Shown here: one piece after another, positions 46,341 to 55,685 of the stretch | Numbering within the stretch: position 1 is the stretch's first letter | Layout of the letters: the number at the start of each line of letters is the position of its first letter | Source of the DNA: Salinispora tropica CNB-440 | GTDB taxonomy: Bacteria; Actinomycetota; Actinomycetes; Mycobacteriales; Micromonosporaceae | Length of the DNA stretch: 64,000 nt | Direction of reading: 5' to 3' | Assembly: GCF_000016425.1 (NCBI RefSeq) | Contig: NC_009380.1 | Span: 1,244,144 to 1,308,143 of the forward strand | The notes under the pieces: generated by a model | What the model was told of the DNA's origin: nothing | The model's database searches: none | What the model saw: the letters and a program-made list of their open reading frames with translations, nothing else | Position numbers and translations under genes: made by a program

Positions 46341-47069
46341 ATGACCGCTGTCCCGACCTCCGGTTTCTCCGCCTTCGCCGTGGAGCCCTTTCCCGAGCTC
46401 CAGGCTGGTGTGGACCTGGCGGGCGCCATCACCGGCGTCCTGGCCTGTACGGGTATCGAGTTGCAGGAGGGGGATGTGGTGGTGGTGGCTTCCAAGGCCG
46501 TGAGTGTGGCGGAGAAGCGGTACGTGGATCTGGCCGGTGTCGTCCCGGGCCGGGAGGCGCTGGAGTTGTCCGCTCGCACGGGCAAGCCCGCCGAGGTGGT
46601 GCAGCTGATCCTGGATTTCAGTGACAGCTACTTCCTGGCCACCGACAAGGGTCCGATCATCGCGCGGCACCGGCTCGGCTTCCAGCTCACCTCCGCCGGG
46701 ATTGACCGGGCCGGCCCGCAGGGCGCGTGGCTGCTGCCGGTGGATCCGGACGCCTCCGCCCGGGCCCTGCGCGACGCGTTGATCGCTCACGCGGGCGCGG
46801 ATGTGGCGGTGGTGGTCGCGGATTCCGACGGTCGTGCCGACCGGCGCGGGGCGACCGTCATCTCGATCGGCGCGGCGGGTGTGGGGCCGCTGCGTGTCAC
46901 GGAGTACGGCGGTAGACGGCAGGAAGAGACCTTCACCGACCTGATCGCCGCGGCGGCCGGGATCCTCCTCGGGCAGCGGGGCCGTGGGGCCCCGGTCGCC
47001 GTCCTGCGCGGCATCGCCTACGAGAGCAGTGACGCGGGCGTGGCGTCGATGCTTCAACACCGGCCGTGA
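46341..47069 (+). CDS. CofE-like gamma-glutamyl ligase, copy 2
   Basis: 242 residues with 12 differences from the protein at 40361 (about 95% identity), mostly conservative (L/V, E/D twice, K/R, I/L, V/I) with a small cluster at GVVPGRE versus SVVVGPE. All family motifs are intact, and the upstream AGGAG is kept. Unlike copy 1 it is not in an operon with intact partners: upstream is only a 60-bp scrap of the glycosyltransferase gene and downstream a broken SDR gene. It may still be expressed and has clearly been kept free of stops. Confidence 0.82.
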   Translation: MTAVPTSGFSAFAVEPFPELQAGVDLAGAITGVLACTGIELQEGDVVVVASKAVSVAEKRYVDLAGVVPGREALELSARTGKPAEVVQLILDFSDSYFLATDKGPIIARHRLGFQLTSAGIDRAGPQGAWLLPVDPDASARALRDALIAHAGADVAVVVADSDGRADRRGATVISIGAAGVGPLRVTEYGGRRQEETFTDLIAAAAGILLGQRGRGAPVAVLRGIAYESSDAGVASMLQHRP

Positions 47070-47255
47070 CACTGCTGCTCACCGGAGCCGCCGGGACCGT
47101 CGGCCCCGGCCGGCCACCGATCTTGGACGTCGTTCCAGCTCGCGAACGCCCTGTTCCCATCGTTGGACTTCGGTCAGCGGCGGCTGCGGACCCTGTACCG
47201 GCTGGACGAACGCAGCCGCCTCACTGTCAGCCGGGCTGTGCTGCCGGGTAGTCAG
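47066..47255 (+). pseudogene. Fused scraps of the SDR and replication-relaxation genes (copy R2)
   Basis: Begins LLLTGAAGTVGP, the first ~18 codons of the SDR gene still in GTGA overlap with cofE copy 2, then from 47125 jumps to nucleotide sequence matching 42058 to 42190 (replication-relaxation start, ALFPSLDFGQRRLRTLYRLDE in another frame). A deletion has joined them; non-functional. Confidence 0.8.
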
Positions 47256-48229
47256 CTTCCCAGGTTGAGGGTGAATCCGTTGGCGGCGAGTTCGGTGAGA
47301 AAGGCTCTCGGCTCCACGAGGTGCTCGATGTGGCGTACTCCCGAGGGCATAGCGGGCAGGTCTCGGATGAGTAGCGCCGCAGCGAGACCGGTGGCGCGAC
47401 TTTGCTGGCGACCGCTGAAGCTTGCCTGACTGGCACCGGAGTCGACGGTCACGGCAAATCCGTCACCGCCGACCTTGATCTTGGCCAGCGCGTCCAGCAT
47501 GATGCGGCGGACCCAGGGGCGATGTAGCAGCCGGGCGATGCCGGGTTGCCCGGCGGCTGCCAACAGCGCGGTGGTCAGCCGGGAGTCCAGGCACAGGCCG
47601 GTACTCGCGGCGACATTCAGGGTGGTGGAGAGCGTGTACTGGTCGGAGAACGGGAACCGATGGACGGTTCGCTCGCCGTGCGGAGCCGGAAAACGCATTG
47701 CCCACGAGCCGTGTAGGCGGCCCAGCCCATCGAGAGTCCAGGCGAGTGCCGCTGGCCCGTGTCGTTCGCCGGAACCGAGCAGCACGCCGATGTGCACCTG
47801 CCGTGTCGTTGACTGTTCGACGCAGTGTCGGGCGAGCAGGTTGCTGACCCCGGGGACCAGCCCAACGCTGAGAGCCGCCGTGGCCTGCCGCTGGGCGGCG
47901 AGCTCGTCCAACTGTTCGATCTCGACGTGCAGTTGGTGGGAAGCCGAGACGTCCACGTAGTGGATCCCCCGCTCCAGGCAGGCGCGGGCGATCCGCGCGT
48001 TGTCGAGTTCGGCACACATGAGCACCGCGTCGACCCCGTTGAGCGCGGTGGCCAGGTCGCCGGAGTCGGCGGCGTCCAAGCGAACCACGGTGGACCCCGG
48101 TACGCGCGGCGCGCGGTGTGGGTTACGGCCGGCCACCACCACGTCCGTGGTGCGTAGGTGACTGACCAGTGCGGTCACGGCGTGCAGGCCGACGGCGCCG
48201 TATCCGCCGAGGACGAGGATCCGGTTCAT
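47252..48229 (-). CDS. Saccharopine dehydrogenase-like NAD(P)-binding protein
   Basis: 325 residues. Rossmann start NRILVLGGYGAVGLHAVTALVS, VVRLDAADSGDLATALNGVDAVL, then YVDVSASHQLHVEIEQLDELAA and GLVPGVSNLLARH, which are typical of the saccharopine dehydrogenase NADP-binding group found in many non-lysine pathways. ATG 48229 overlaps the MFS gene end by 4 bp, so it is co-transcribed with the exporter. Substrate unknown. Confidence 0.82.
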   Translation of the reverse strand: MNRILVLGGYGAVGLHAVTALVSHLRTTDVVVAGRNPHRAPRVPGSTVVRLDAADSGDLATALNGVDAVLMCAELDNARIARACLERGIHYVDVSASHQLHVEIEQLDELAAQRQATAALSVGLVPGVSNLLARHCVEQSTTRQVHIGVLLGSGERHGPAALAWTLDGLGRLHGSWAMRFPAPHGERTVHRFPFSDQYTLSTTLNVAASTGLCLDSRLTTALLAAAGQPGIARLLHRPWVRRIMLDALAKIKVGGDGFAVTVDSGASQASFSGRQQSRATGLAAALLIRDLPAMPSGVRHIEHLVEPRAFLTELAANGFTLNLGS

Positions 48230-49689
48230 CGGGCGACCGCCTCCTGTGGTGGTGTATCGCCGCCCGCCGGCTTCTTCGGTTCTCGGGTGCCCACTGAGAG
48301 CGCGCAGAGGATTCCCAGGACGGCGATGGCAGCCGCGCCGGCAAACCCCAGGCGCAGACCATCGGCGAGCGCGGTGGCCCCGTCGCCGCTGCCGCGGTTG
48401 TCGGTCCATGCTGCCGAGGCCATCAGCAAGGCGGTGAGGCCCAGGGCGGCGCCGAGGCGTTGGGCGGTGTTGACCAGGCCAGAGGCGGCTCCTTGCTGAC
48501 TTTCAGGTGCGCTGCGTACGGCGGGGGCGGTGGAACCGACGAACACCGCAGGCAGGCCGACTGCGAAGATCAGGCTGGCCGGCAACACGGCGGTCAGGTA
48601 GCCGGCGCCGGGGTGCAGCAGGATCGCGTATCCGGCCAGGCCGAGCGCGAGCAGGAACATCCCGGCCGCGAGAACCACGCGTGACCCGAAGCGGCCCATC
48701 GCCCAGGGCAGCGCGGTACGCGCGGTGACCATGTTGACCGCGGCGATGGGCAGTACGGCGAATCCGGCGGCGAGGGCGGAGTATCCCATCGCCTGCTGGA
48801 GCATGAGTGACAGCAGCACGAACGCTGGCACGTGGGAGGCGCCCACGAGAGCGTTGGCCGCGACGCCGGCCCGTACCTGGCGTATCCGCAGCAGTTGCGG
48901 CGGCAGGATCGGGGCCGGATGGCGCCGCTGGTTGACCGCGAACACCGTACCGAGCCCGAGGGTGGCAACGGCTGCCGTGTTGGTGAGCGGCGTCCACCCG
49001 GCGGTGGGCAGCTCGGTGGCGAGCAGGACCACGGCGAGCAGGGACCCGGTGGCGGTGAGTCCACCTGCCAGGTCCAGCCGTGTCCGAGCGCCGCTGGCGC
49101 GCCCGGCCCAGGGCGGGTCGGCGGGGAGCAGGCGCGGGCTCAGGACAAGGGCGACCACACCGATCGGGACGTTGATCAGAAAGATCCAGGGCCAACCAAG
49201 TGTCTGGGTCAGGAGGCCGCCCAACGCCACACCCGAGCCCGCGCCGGCGGCGGCCATGGCGCTCCATACCGCGAACGCCCGACGGTAGGCAGCGGGTTCG
49301 GTGAAGATCGCGGCGATCAACGCGAGCTCGGCGGGGACCACGATCGCCGCACCAACGCCCTGTATCGCTCGCCCCAGCAGCAGCGTGCCCGCGTCGGGTG
49401 CGAGGCCCGCCAGTAGCGACGCGCCGGTGAACAGCGCGATTCCGGCCTGGAACATGCGACGCCGGCCGACCACGTCCGCGGCCCTACCGGCGACCAGTTG
49501 CAAGCCGCCGAAAGTGAGTTGGTAGGCGTTGACCACCCAGGTCAGCCCGGACTCGGTCAACGTCAGCGCTGCACCCATCGCCGGCAGTGCAACGTTGACG
49601 ATCGACACCTCAAGAAACACCACGAGTTCAACGGAGGTGAGCAGCAGCAGTGCGGCGAGCCCACCTCGCCCCCAAGTTTTGGTAGTCAC
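48226..49689 (-). CDS. MFS drug exporter (DHA2, 14 helices)
   Basis: 487 residues with 14 predicted membrane helices. Motif A is near AGRAADVVGRRRMFQAG, motif C near GSGVALGGLLTQTLGWPWIFLINVPIG, the DHA2 signature. Proton-driven efflux of hydrophobic compounds is expected. GTG 49689 lies inside the left half of a perfect inverted repeat shared with the divergent TetR gene, the usual TetR-exporter arrangement. Because that TetR gene is truncated, the exporter may be constitutively on. Confidence 0.88.
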   Translation of the reverse strand: MTTKTWGRGGLAALLLLTSVELVVFLEVSIVNVALPAMGAALTLTESGLTWVVNAYQLTFGGLQLVAGRAADVVGRRRMFQAGIALFTGASLLAGLAPDAGTLLLGRAIQGVGAAIVVPAELALIAAIFTEPAAYRRAFAVWSAMAAAGAGSGVALGGLLTQTLGWPWIFLINVPIGVVALVLSPRLLPADPPWAGRASGARTRLDLAGGLTATGSLLAVVLLATELPTAGWTPLTNTAAVATLGLGTVFAVNQRRHPAPILPPQLLRIRQVRAGVAANALVGASHVPAFVLLSLMLQQAMGYSALAAGFAVLPIAAVNMVTARTALPWAMGRFGSRVVLAAGMFLLALGLAGYAILLHPGAGYLTAVLPASLIFAVGLPAVFVGSTAPAVRSAPESQQGAASGLVNTAQRLGAALGLTALLMASAAWTDNRGSGDGATALADGLRLGFAGAAAIAVLGILCALSVGTREPKKPAGGDTPPQEAVAR

Positions 49690-49712
49690 ACTACAAGAAT
49701 GTTTTTGTAGTG
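49689..49712. promoter_or_regulatory. TetR operator between exporter and tetR
   Basis: Perfect 8-bp inverted repeat CACTACAA-8 bases-TTGTAGTG, overlapping the first base of the exporter start codon and 18 bp before the tetR start. Local AT content is high for this genome. Confidence 0.75.
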
Positions 49713-49729
49713 GAGCTATAGTCAATGGT

Positions 49730-50026
49730 GTGAGCGAAACACCACACCGCAACCGCCAGCAACCAACCGTGAAGACACCACCCGAGGACGGCAGGGCCGC
49801 GCGATCCCGGTCCGTCCGGACACGCATCACCACGGCGGCCACCGAGCTGTTCACCACTGCCGGCCACGGCAGCACCAGCATCGTGGCCATCGCCGCCAGG
49901 GCCGGCGTGAGCGAGCAGAGCGTCTACTACAGCTTCGGCACCAAGCGGGCCATCCTCACCGCAGCCCTCGAGCTGGCCATCGCCGGCGCGAGCGGGACAA
50001 GCCCAGCGGCGCGGCACCGGCGTTGA
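49730..50026 (+). pseudogene. TetR regulator truncated after its DNA-binding domain
   Basis: 98 residues. TRITTAATELFTTAGHGSTSIVAIAARAGVSEQSVYYSFGTKRAILTAALE is an intact TetR HTH; the ligand/dimer domain (another ~100 residues) is missing. At about 49990 the sequence switches to the P-loop kinase fragment, and the frame ends by chance at 50026. The remaining piece could bind DNA only weakly, if at all, because TetR proteins dimerise through the lost part. Confidence 0.82.
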
Positions 50027-50312
50027 TCGGGCAGACCGTTCGGTTCGCCCTGGACCACGGCTACCACGTGGTGCTGGAGGGCATCATGCACGCCAGCCGC
50101 TATCGGGGCATCCTGGACAGCCCTGCGGGACGGCCACCGTGGCCGGTCGCTGTTCTGCTATCTCGACGTGTCCCTGCCCGAGACGCTGCGCCGTCATCTC
50201 ACGCGTCCGCAGGCCGGCGAGTTTACCGCCGTGCACATGAGCGGCTTGTACACCGCTCGTGACGTCCTGGGCTGGCCGCGCGAACTCGTCCTGCCCGAAA
50301 CCACGGGACTGT
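49990..50312 (+). pseudogene. P-loop kinase fragment, second copy
   Basis: Matches 45837 to 46165. The 5' third with Walker A is absent, the codon matching the TAG of copy 1 is CAG (50030 region), and one base is inserted near 50118 (CTGGACAGCCCTG versus CTGACGGCCCTA), shifting the frame; the rest reads VSLPETLRRHLTRPQ in the new frame. Homology ends after GTCCTGCCCGAAACCACGG. Not functional. Confidence 0.85.
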
Positions 50313-50330
50313 CGCCGACGAGGCCGTGGC

Positions 50331-51950
<1,620 letters not shown>

Positions 51951-51962
51951 TCACCGCGCTCC

Positions 51963-52967
51963 TCATTGCGGTGTCGTGAACTGCTCGGGGCGATCAGTGC
52001 GCGCGGCCGGAGCGGAGACAGCCGGCTCGCCGGCGTCGGTGGCGTCCGTGGTGGTGCCGCGGGTGCTGTGCAGACTCCATACGATCGACACCGTGAGCGT
52101 GGCGACGATGACGCCGAGGGTGACCGGAATCGGGAGTTTGCCGACCGGGGTCTCCGACAGGATCAGCTTGACGCCGGCGAAGGTGAGCAGGGCCGCGAGC
52201 CCGTAGTGCAGGTGCACGAAGCGGCGCAGCAGCCCGGCGAGGCAGAAGTAGAGGCTGCGCAGGCCGAGGAGGGCGAACGCGTTGGCGGTCCAGACGATGA
52301 AGGTGCTGGTGGTGAGGGCCAGGATCGTCGCCACGGAGTCCATGGCGAAGATCAGGTCGGTGGCCTCGACCGCGATGAGCACCACGAACAGCAGGGTGGC
52401 CACCCGCTTGCCGTTGATGCGGATGAAGAACCTGTCGCCGTGATACGCAGGGTCGGTCGGGATTACCCTGCGCACCAGACGTACGACCGGGTTCTGGTCC
52501 GGCGGGGTCTGCCCGCCGTGGCGGAACGCCATCTGGTAGCCGGTGTAGATGAGGAACACACCGAACACGTAGGCGGTCCAGAAGAACGTCTGCAGCAGCT
52601 CCGCGCCGACGATGATGAACACCAGCCGGAACACCAGAGCGCCGATGACTCCCCAGAACAGCACCTTGTGTTGGAAGGCGGCCGGCACGGCGAAGTAGGT
52701 GAAGATCAGCGCGAAGATGAACACGTTGTCGATCGACAGCGCCTTCTCGATCAGATAGCCGGCATAGTAGGTGCCGGCGACCTCGCCACCCTGCCACACC
52801 CACAGGATCACGCCGAACAGCAGACCCGCGGCGATCCAGATGCCAGACCAGATCGCGGCCTCGCGGAACCCGATGACGTGGTTGTCGCGGTGCAGGAACA
52901 GGTCGACTGCCAGCATCGCGGCAACCGCGAGCATGAGTACGGCCCAGACCCACCAGGACACGGACAT
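51963..52967 (-). CDS. TerC-family membrane protein
   Basis: 334 residues, about seven to nine helices. Family motifs: LFLHRDNHVIGFREAAIWSGIW, EKALSIDNVFIFALIFTYF with the conserved acidic residues in the membrane, GALVFRLVFIIVG, RVATLLFVVLIAVEATDLIFAMDSVATI. TerC proteins export manganese or supply metal to secreted enzymes; many are preceded by manganese riboswitches. ATG 52967 has AAAGG 11 bases upstream, and this ribosome site lies inside a long leader hairpin, so translation may be controlled. Confidence 0.9.
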   Translation of the reverse strand: MSVSWWVWAVLMLAVAAMLAVDLFLHRDNHVIGFREAAIWSGIWIAAGLLFGVILWVWQGGEVAGTYYAGYLIEKALSIDNVFIFALIFTYFAVPAAFQHKVLFWGVIGALVFRLVFIIVGAELLQTFFWTAYVFGVFLIYTGYQMAFRHGGQTPPDQNPVVRLVRRVIPTDPAYHGDRFFIRINGKRVATLLFVVLIAVEATDLIFAMDSVATILALTTSTFIVWTANAFALLGLRSLYFCLAGLLRRFVHLHYGLAALLTFAGVKLILSETPVGKLPIPVTLGVIVATLTVSIVWSLHSTRGTTTDATDAGEPAVSAPAARTDRPEQFTTPQ

Positions 52968-52971
52968 GCTG

Positions 52972-53057
52972 GGGGAGACCTTTCGTCCTGGCCGGACCCA
53001 GACGGGAGGCCGGCCGGTGCTGGACGAAGGTCTCCCCGAGCCACTGAACCAGTGGCT
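52972..53057 (-). promoter_or_regulatory. Structured leader of terC, ribosome-site-sequestering hairpin
   Basis: Reading the minus strand: first a hairpin AGCCACTG-GTT-CAGTGGCT (53057 to 53039), directly followed by GGGGAGACCTTCGTCC (53037 to 53022), a GC-rich 33-base loop, and GGACGAAAGGTCTCCCC (52988 to 52972), its complement with one bulge. The second arm contains the AAAGG ribosome site and ends 4 bases before the ATG. A switch or thermosensor is possible; I do not recognise the yybP-ykoY consensus with confidence. Confidence 0.6.
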
Positions 53058-53125
53058 GCACCACCGGAACCCGGTTCGGCCGGACTCGTACTGACGGCGG
53101 TGCGTGGGACGTCGGGTACTCCCCT

Positions 53126-53217
53126 TCGAACTACGACGAATCATTCACGAAGCAAGCTTCGTCTGTCAAGAGGTCTGGCGGCGAAACTGCGATGCAGCTT
53201 TCGTGTCTCGAACTACG
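53126..53217 (+). promoter_or_regulatory. Promoter region of the winged-helix gene with repeated sites
   Basis: TCGAACTACG occurs twice in direct orientation (53126 to 53135, 53208 to 53217), the second touching a TATATT that could be the -10. Between them lies an inverted repeat ACGAAGC-AA-GCTTCGT (53147 to 53162). Operator candidates for the regulator just downstream. Confidence 0.5.
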
Positions 53218-53258
53218 TATATTGGAGTGCGGGGCCCACGCCGAGAACGGAGGCGCTG

Positions 53259-53693
53259 ATGACTGTGGCAGCCCAGCCGAACACCACACCCACGACGAAG
53301 GGGTGGACGTTCCTCACCGACCACGCTCACGTTTTGCTGGCCATCGTTCGCGAACCGACCGCCCGCCTGCGCGATATCGTCACCTCCGCCGGCATCACCG
53401 AGTGCGCCGCGCAGACGATCGTCGCCGACCTCGAAGCCGCCGGATATCTACACCGCGAACGCGTCGGACGGCGCAGCGGTGTCCCCACCACCGACCACCG
53501 CACCGGTACCCGACACCGGAACGCTCGAGGGGAATCTGATCACCCTCACCACAGGCCGATGGTCAACCGGCCTGTGGTGAGGGTGTGGAGGTTGGCGATA
53601 CCGGATGCGGCGTCGGTCAATGTGTGGGCGGCACGGCGGTCGTCGCGCACCTTCACCCAGTCCGAGACGTCTCTTAGCTGTTGCGGTCCATGA
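53259..53693 (+). CDS. Small winged-helix (MarR/ArsR-like) regulator, 3' end doubtful
   Basis: The first ~70 residues (GWTFLTDHAHVLLAIVREPTARLRD, ITECAAQTIVADLEAAGYLHRERVGRR) are a clean winged helix. In the relatives I know the wing continues NRYRVNPDLPFRHP and the protein ends near residue 110 to 120; here it turns into His/Arg/Pro-rich sequence running through a strong hairpin to 53693, so the 3' part has probably been lost or frameshifted. ATG 53259 follows CGGAGG by 6 bases. Divergent from terC. Confidence 0.6.
   Translation: MTVAAQPNTTPTTKGWTFLTDHAHVLLAIVREPTARLRDIVTSAGITECAAQTIVADLEAAGYLHRERVGRRSGVPTTDHRTGTRHRNARGESDHPHHRPMVNRPVVRVWRLAIPDAASVNVWAARRSSRTFTQSETSLSCCGP
53541..53585. terminator. 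18-bp hairpin between the winged-helix gene and the crotonase gene
   Basis: CACCCTCACCACAGGCCG and its perfect complement CGGCCTGTGGTGAGGGTG around a 9-base loop. Placed between converging genes, although one open frame runs through it. Confidence 0.7.
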
Positions 53694-54525
53694 AACCTTC
53701 GAGGTCGAGTTCGCCGTCGCGGGTCTGTAGGCCGGCGTCGAGGTAGCGGCGGGTTCGGTCCAGCGCTTCGCTGGGTGCCGGGTAGACGAGTCCGAGAGCT
53801 TGACCCTCTGCGGCCAGTCCTGCCTCCAGGGTGTCACCGCCGGTCGCGGCGTCGATCGCCGTCTTGGCGGCGGCGATCTGCTGGGGAGCGAGGGCGGCGA
53901 TACGCTGGGCCAGGTCGTCGACGAATGCGTCGAGTTGCGCGGGCGGGAGCGCTCGGTTGATCCAGCCGTACTTCTCAGCGGTGTCGGTGTCGTGCAAGCC
54001 GGCACCGAGGATCGCCTCCAGCGCACGGGAACGGCCGATCAGCCGGGACAGCAGCTGAGTTCCGCCGCCACCGGGGATGATGCCGATGCGCGTTTCCAGC
54101 TGGGACATCCAGGTCTGTCCCGCCGCGGCGAACCGCATGTCCATGGCGGTGGCCAGTTCGTTGCCGCCGCCGCGTAGGCGTCCCCGCAGCTTCGCGATTG
54201 TCACCTGGGGTAGTGACCGGATCGACAACATGAGGTGCTGCATGGGGTTGAGCTGGGGTGCGCCGGTGTCCTCGGCGCCCAGTCGCATGAAGCCCTCAGC
54301 ATCAAAGGCGTAGGCCATGTCGACGTGCGCGGCGAAGAAGTCCGCATCGTCGCTCTGGACGACGATGACCCGCACCTGGTCGTCGTCGCGGACCGTCCGA
54401 ACGAATCGCTTCAGCTCCGGCACCAACGCGGCGTCAAGCAGGTTCATGGGCGGGTTGGCCAGGGTCACCCAGGCGATACCGTCGTCGACCTTGACCCGCA
54501 TCGCGGTGTAGTCCGTGTAGTTCAT
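53674..54525 (-). CDS. Enoyl-CoA hydratase/isomerase family (crotonase) protein
   Basis: 283 residues. WVTLANPPMNLLDAALVPEL, an oxyanion-hole stretch AKLRGRLRGGGNELATAMDMRFA and a second stretch TRIGIIPGGGGTQLLSRLIGRSRALE define the crotonase fold. The usual acidic pair (E in NELAT, and an E in the second motif) is only partly kept, the second position being glycine-rich, so the reaction may not be hydration. A MerR-type operator candidate lies upstream, and the MerR gene is the next one upstream on the strand. Confidence 0.85.
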   Translation of the reverse strand: MNYTDYTAMRVKVDDGIAWVTLANPPMNLLDAALVPELKRFVRTVRDDDQVRVIVVQSDDADFFAAHVDMAYAFDAEGFMRLGAEDTGAPQLNPMQHLMLSIRSLPQVTIAKLRGRLRGGGNELATAMDMRFAAAGQTWMSQLETRIGIIPGGGGTQLLSRLIGRSRALEAILGAGLHDTDTAEKYGWINRALPPAQLDAFVDDLAQRIAALAPQQIAAAKTAIDAATGGDTLEAGLAAEGQALGLVYPAPSEALDRTRRYLDAGLQTRDGELDLEGFMDRNS

Positions 54526-54638
54526 GTCGCGCTCCCTTGGAAACGGCCGATTCTCCGTCGACCCGGCTGGTGTGGCTGTCGCGGCAGGCGGCTGTCGGGT
54601 GGCCTATCCCTTCGCGTCAGCAACACTCACGCTAAAAC

Positions 54639-54654
54639 TTCACGCTGACGTCAA
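54639..54654 (-). promoter_or_regulatory. MerR operator candidate upstream of the crotonase gene
   Basis: On the minus strand TTGACG-TCAG-CGTGAA, a near-perfect dyad (TTxACG-n4-CGTxAA), 114 bp before the crotonase start. Shares the TGACG-n4-CGT core with the site before merR. Confidence 0.55.
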
Positions 54655-54824
54655 AGGCAAGTATGAGTGAGTGACATCACGACGTTGCACGGGCGTTGGG
54701 TGCGCCGGAGGGACGTGGTCGTGTCCGCGATGTTCTGGCCGTCATGGCCTGCGCGCCTTGGGTGGTCGAAGCGCGGTCGGGTAGGGCCGCGTGCTACGCG
54801 AGCAGACAGCCGGAAGTCGGCTGA

Positions 54825-55175
54825 TCAGCCAGAGGGGGCGATGCGGGTCGCGGCGATGATCTCGTCAAGGCGATCCCGGGTGCGGGACAACTCGCGTAGT
54901 TGGGTGTCGAGGCGTTCGCGTTCAGTGGTGAGTCGCGTCATCATCTCAGGCGTGGCGAAACCGGTGTTGACGCACGGCAGGATCCCCGCGATGACCTTGC
55001 TGCTCAGACCGGCCCCGTACAACGACTGAATCAGTCGCACTCGTTCCACCACGGCGGCCGGGTAGTGTCGCTGCCCGCCCGCGCTGCGGACGGACGACAA
55101 GAGCTGTTGCTCCTCGTAGTAGCGCAGCGCGCGAGTGCTCACACCCGTCGCAGCCGCGACCTCGCCAATCCGCAT
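54825..55175 (-). CDS. MerR-family transcriptional regulator
   Basis: 116 residues. MRIGEVAAATGVSTRALRYYEEQQLL is the MerR winged-helix start, YPAAVVERVRLIQSLYGAGLSSKVIAGIL follows, then a coiled-coil dimer helix (ERERLDTQLRELSRTRDRLDEII). One cysteine (LPCVNTG) lies where effector sites often are, but with no second one a metal site is unlikely. Start at ATG 55175 over the longer frame because the domain begins there. Probably controls itself and the crotonase gene. Confidence 0.9.
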   Translation of the reverse strand: MRIGEVAAATGVSTRALRYYEEQQLLSSVRSAGGQRHYPAAVVERVRLIQSLYGAGLSSKVIAGILPCVNTGFATPEMMTRLTTERERLDTQLRELSRTRDRLDEIIAATRIAPSG

Positions 55176-55233
55176 CTGCGCCCTCCCCGCCGGCAGTCGG
55201 CGCACTGGAGCGGTAGCGCCGCGTCAGTTGCCC

Positions 55234-55476
55234 TTAACCTGACGTTGGCGTCAATGGTACAGGCAACCGTACCTCGATCTCCCACAGCGAGTATCCCCAG
55301 CCGGTGGCACGCTGGACGCCCAGGACCCGGACGTCTCGAGCGAGTGCCGAGCACGCGTCGATCCGGACGGTGCCTCTGGTCCCGGTGGTGACGCTGCGCA
55401 CGGTCGACCAGGTTGTCCCGTCGCGTGAGGTCCCGTGATATCCATCTCGGAACCTGACCGCACACGTCACGATGTC
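55234..55476 (-). pseudogene. C-terminal scrap of a discoidin (F5/8 type C, CBM32) domain
   Basis: The frame reads AVRFRDGYHGTSRDGTTWSTV, then ALARDVRVLGVQRATGWGYSLWEIEVRL and stops. DGTTW and the WGYSLWEIEV end are hallmark discoidin strands found behind glycoside hydrolases. No signal, catalytic part or start is present; upstream sequence in this frame is arginine-rich. A leftover of a secreted glycosidase gene. Confidence 0.7.
55240..55253 (-). promoter_or_regulatory. MerR operator candidate upstream of merR
   Basis: Perfect dyad TGACG-TTGG-CGTCA, 65 bp before the merR start, matching the core of the site before the crotonase gene. Confidence 0.6.
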
Positions 55477-55685
55477 TTGGCCGCCGCCAGCCCCTGGTCC
55501 CGACGAGATCAGCGGCGTGCTGCTGGAGTCGGCGGCGTCGTGCTGTCCTGCCACCCCTACGCTGGCTGGCCGCCTGGGTGGCGGATCGTGTGCGACGCAG
55601 CAGGCATGACAGTGCGACCGGGCGACTGCCGTTCGCAGCGCCTGTATCGCCCGGGTCGTCGCCCTGCGGCGTGTGGACCGAGGAG

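Larger units (their letters stand above)
46281..47255 (+). repeat. Second copy of the cofE segment (duplicate of 40301 to 41140 plus 42058 to 42190)
   Basis: From the last codons of the glycosyltransferase gene to the start of the SDR gene the two copies run at a constant offset of 5980 bp without indels (40301 to 46281, 40361 to 46341, 41086 to 47066). After about 47121 the SDR body is missing and the copy continues with sequence matching 42058 to 42190 of the replication-relaxation remnant. Confidence 0.9.
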
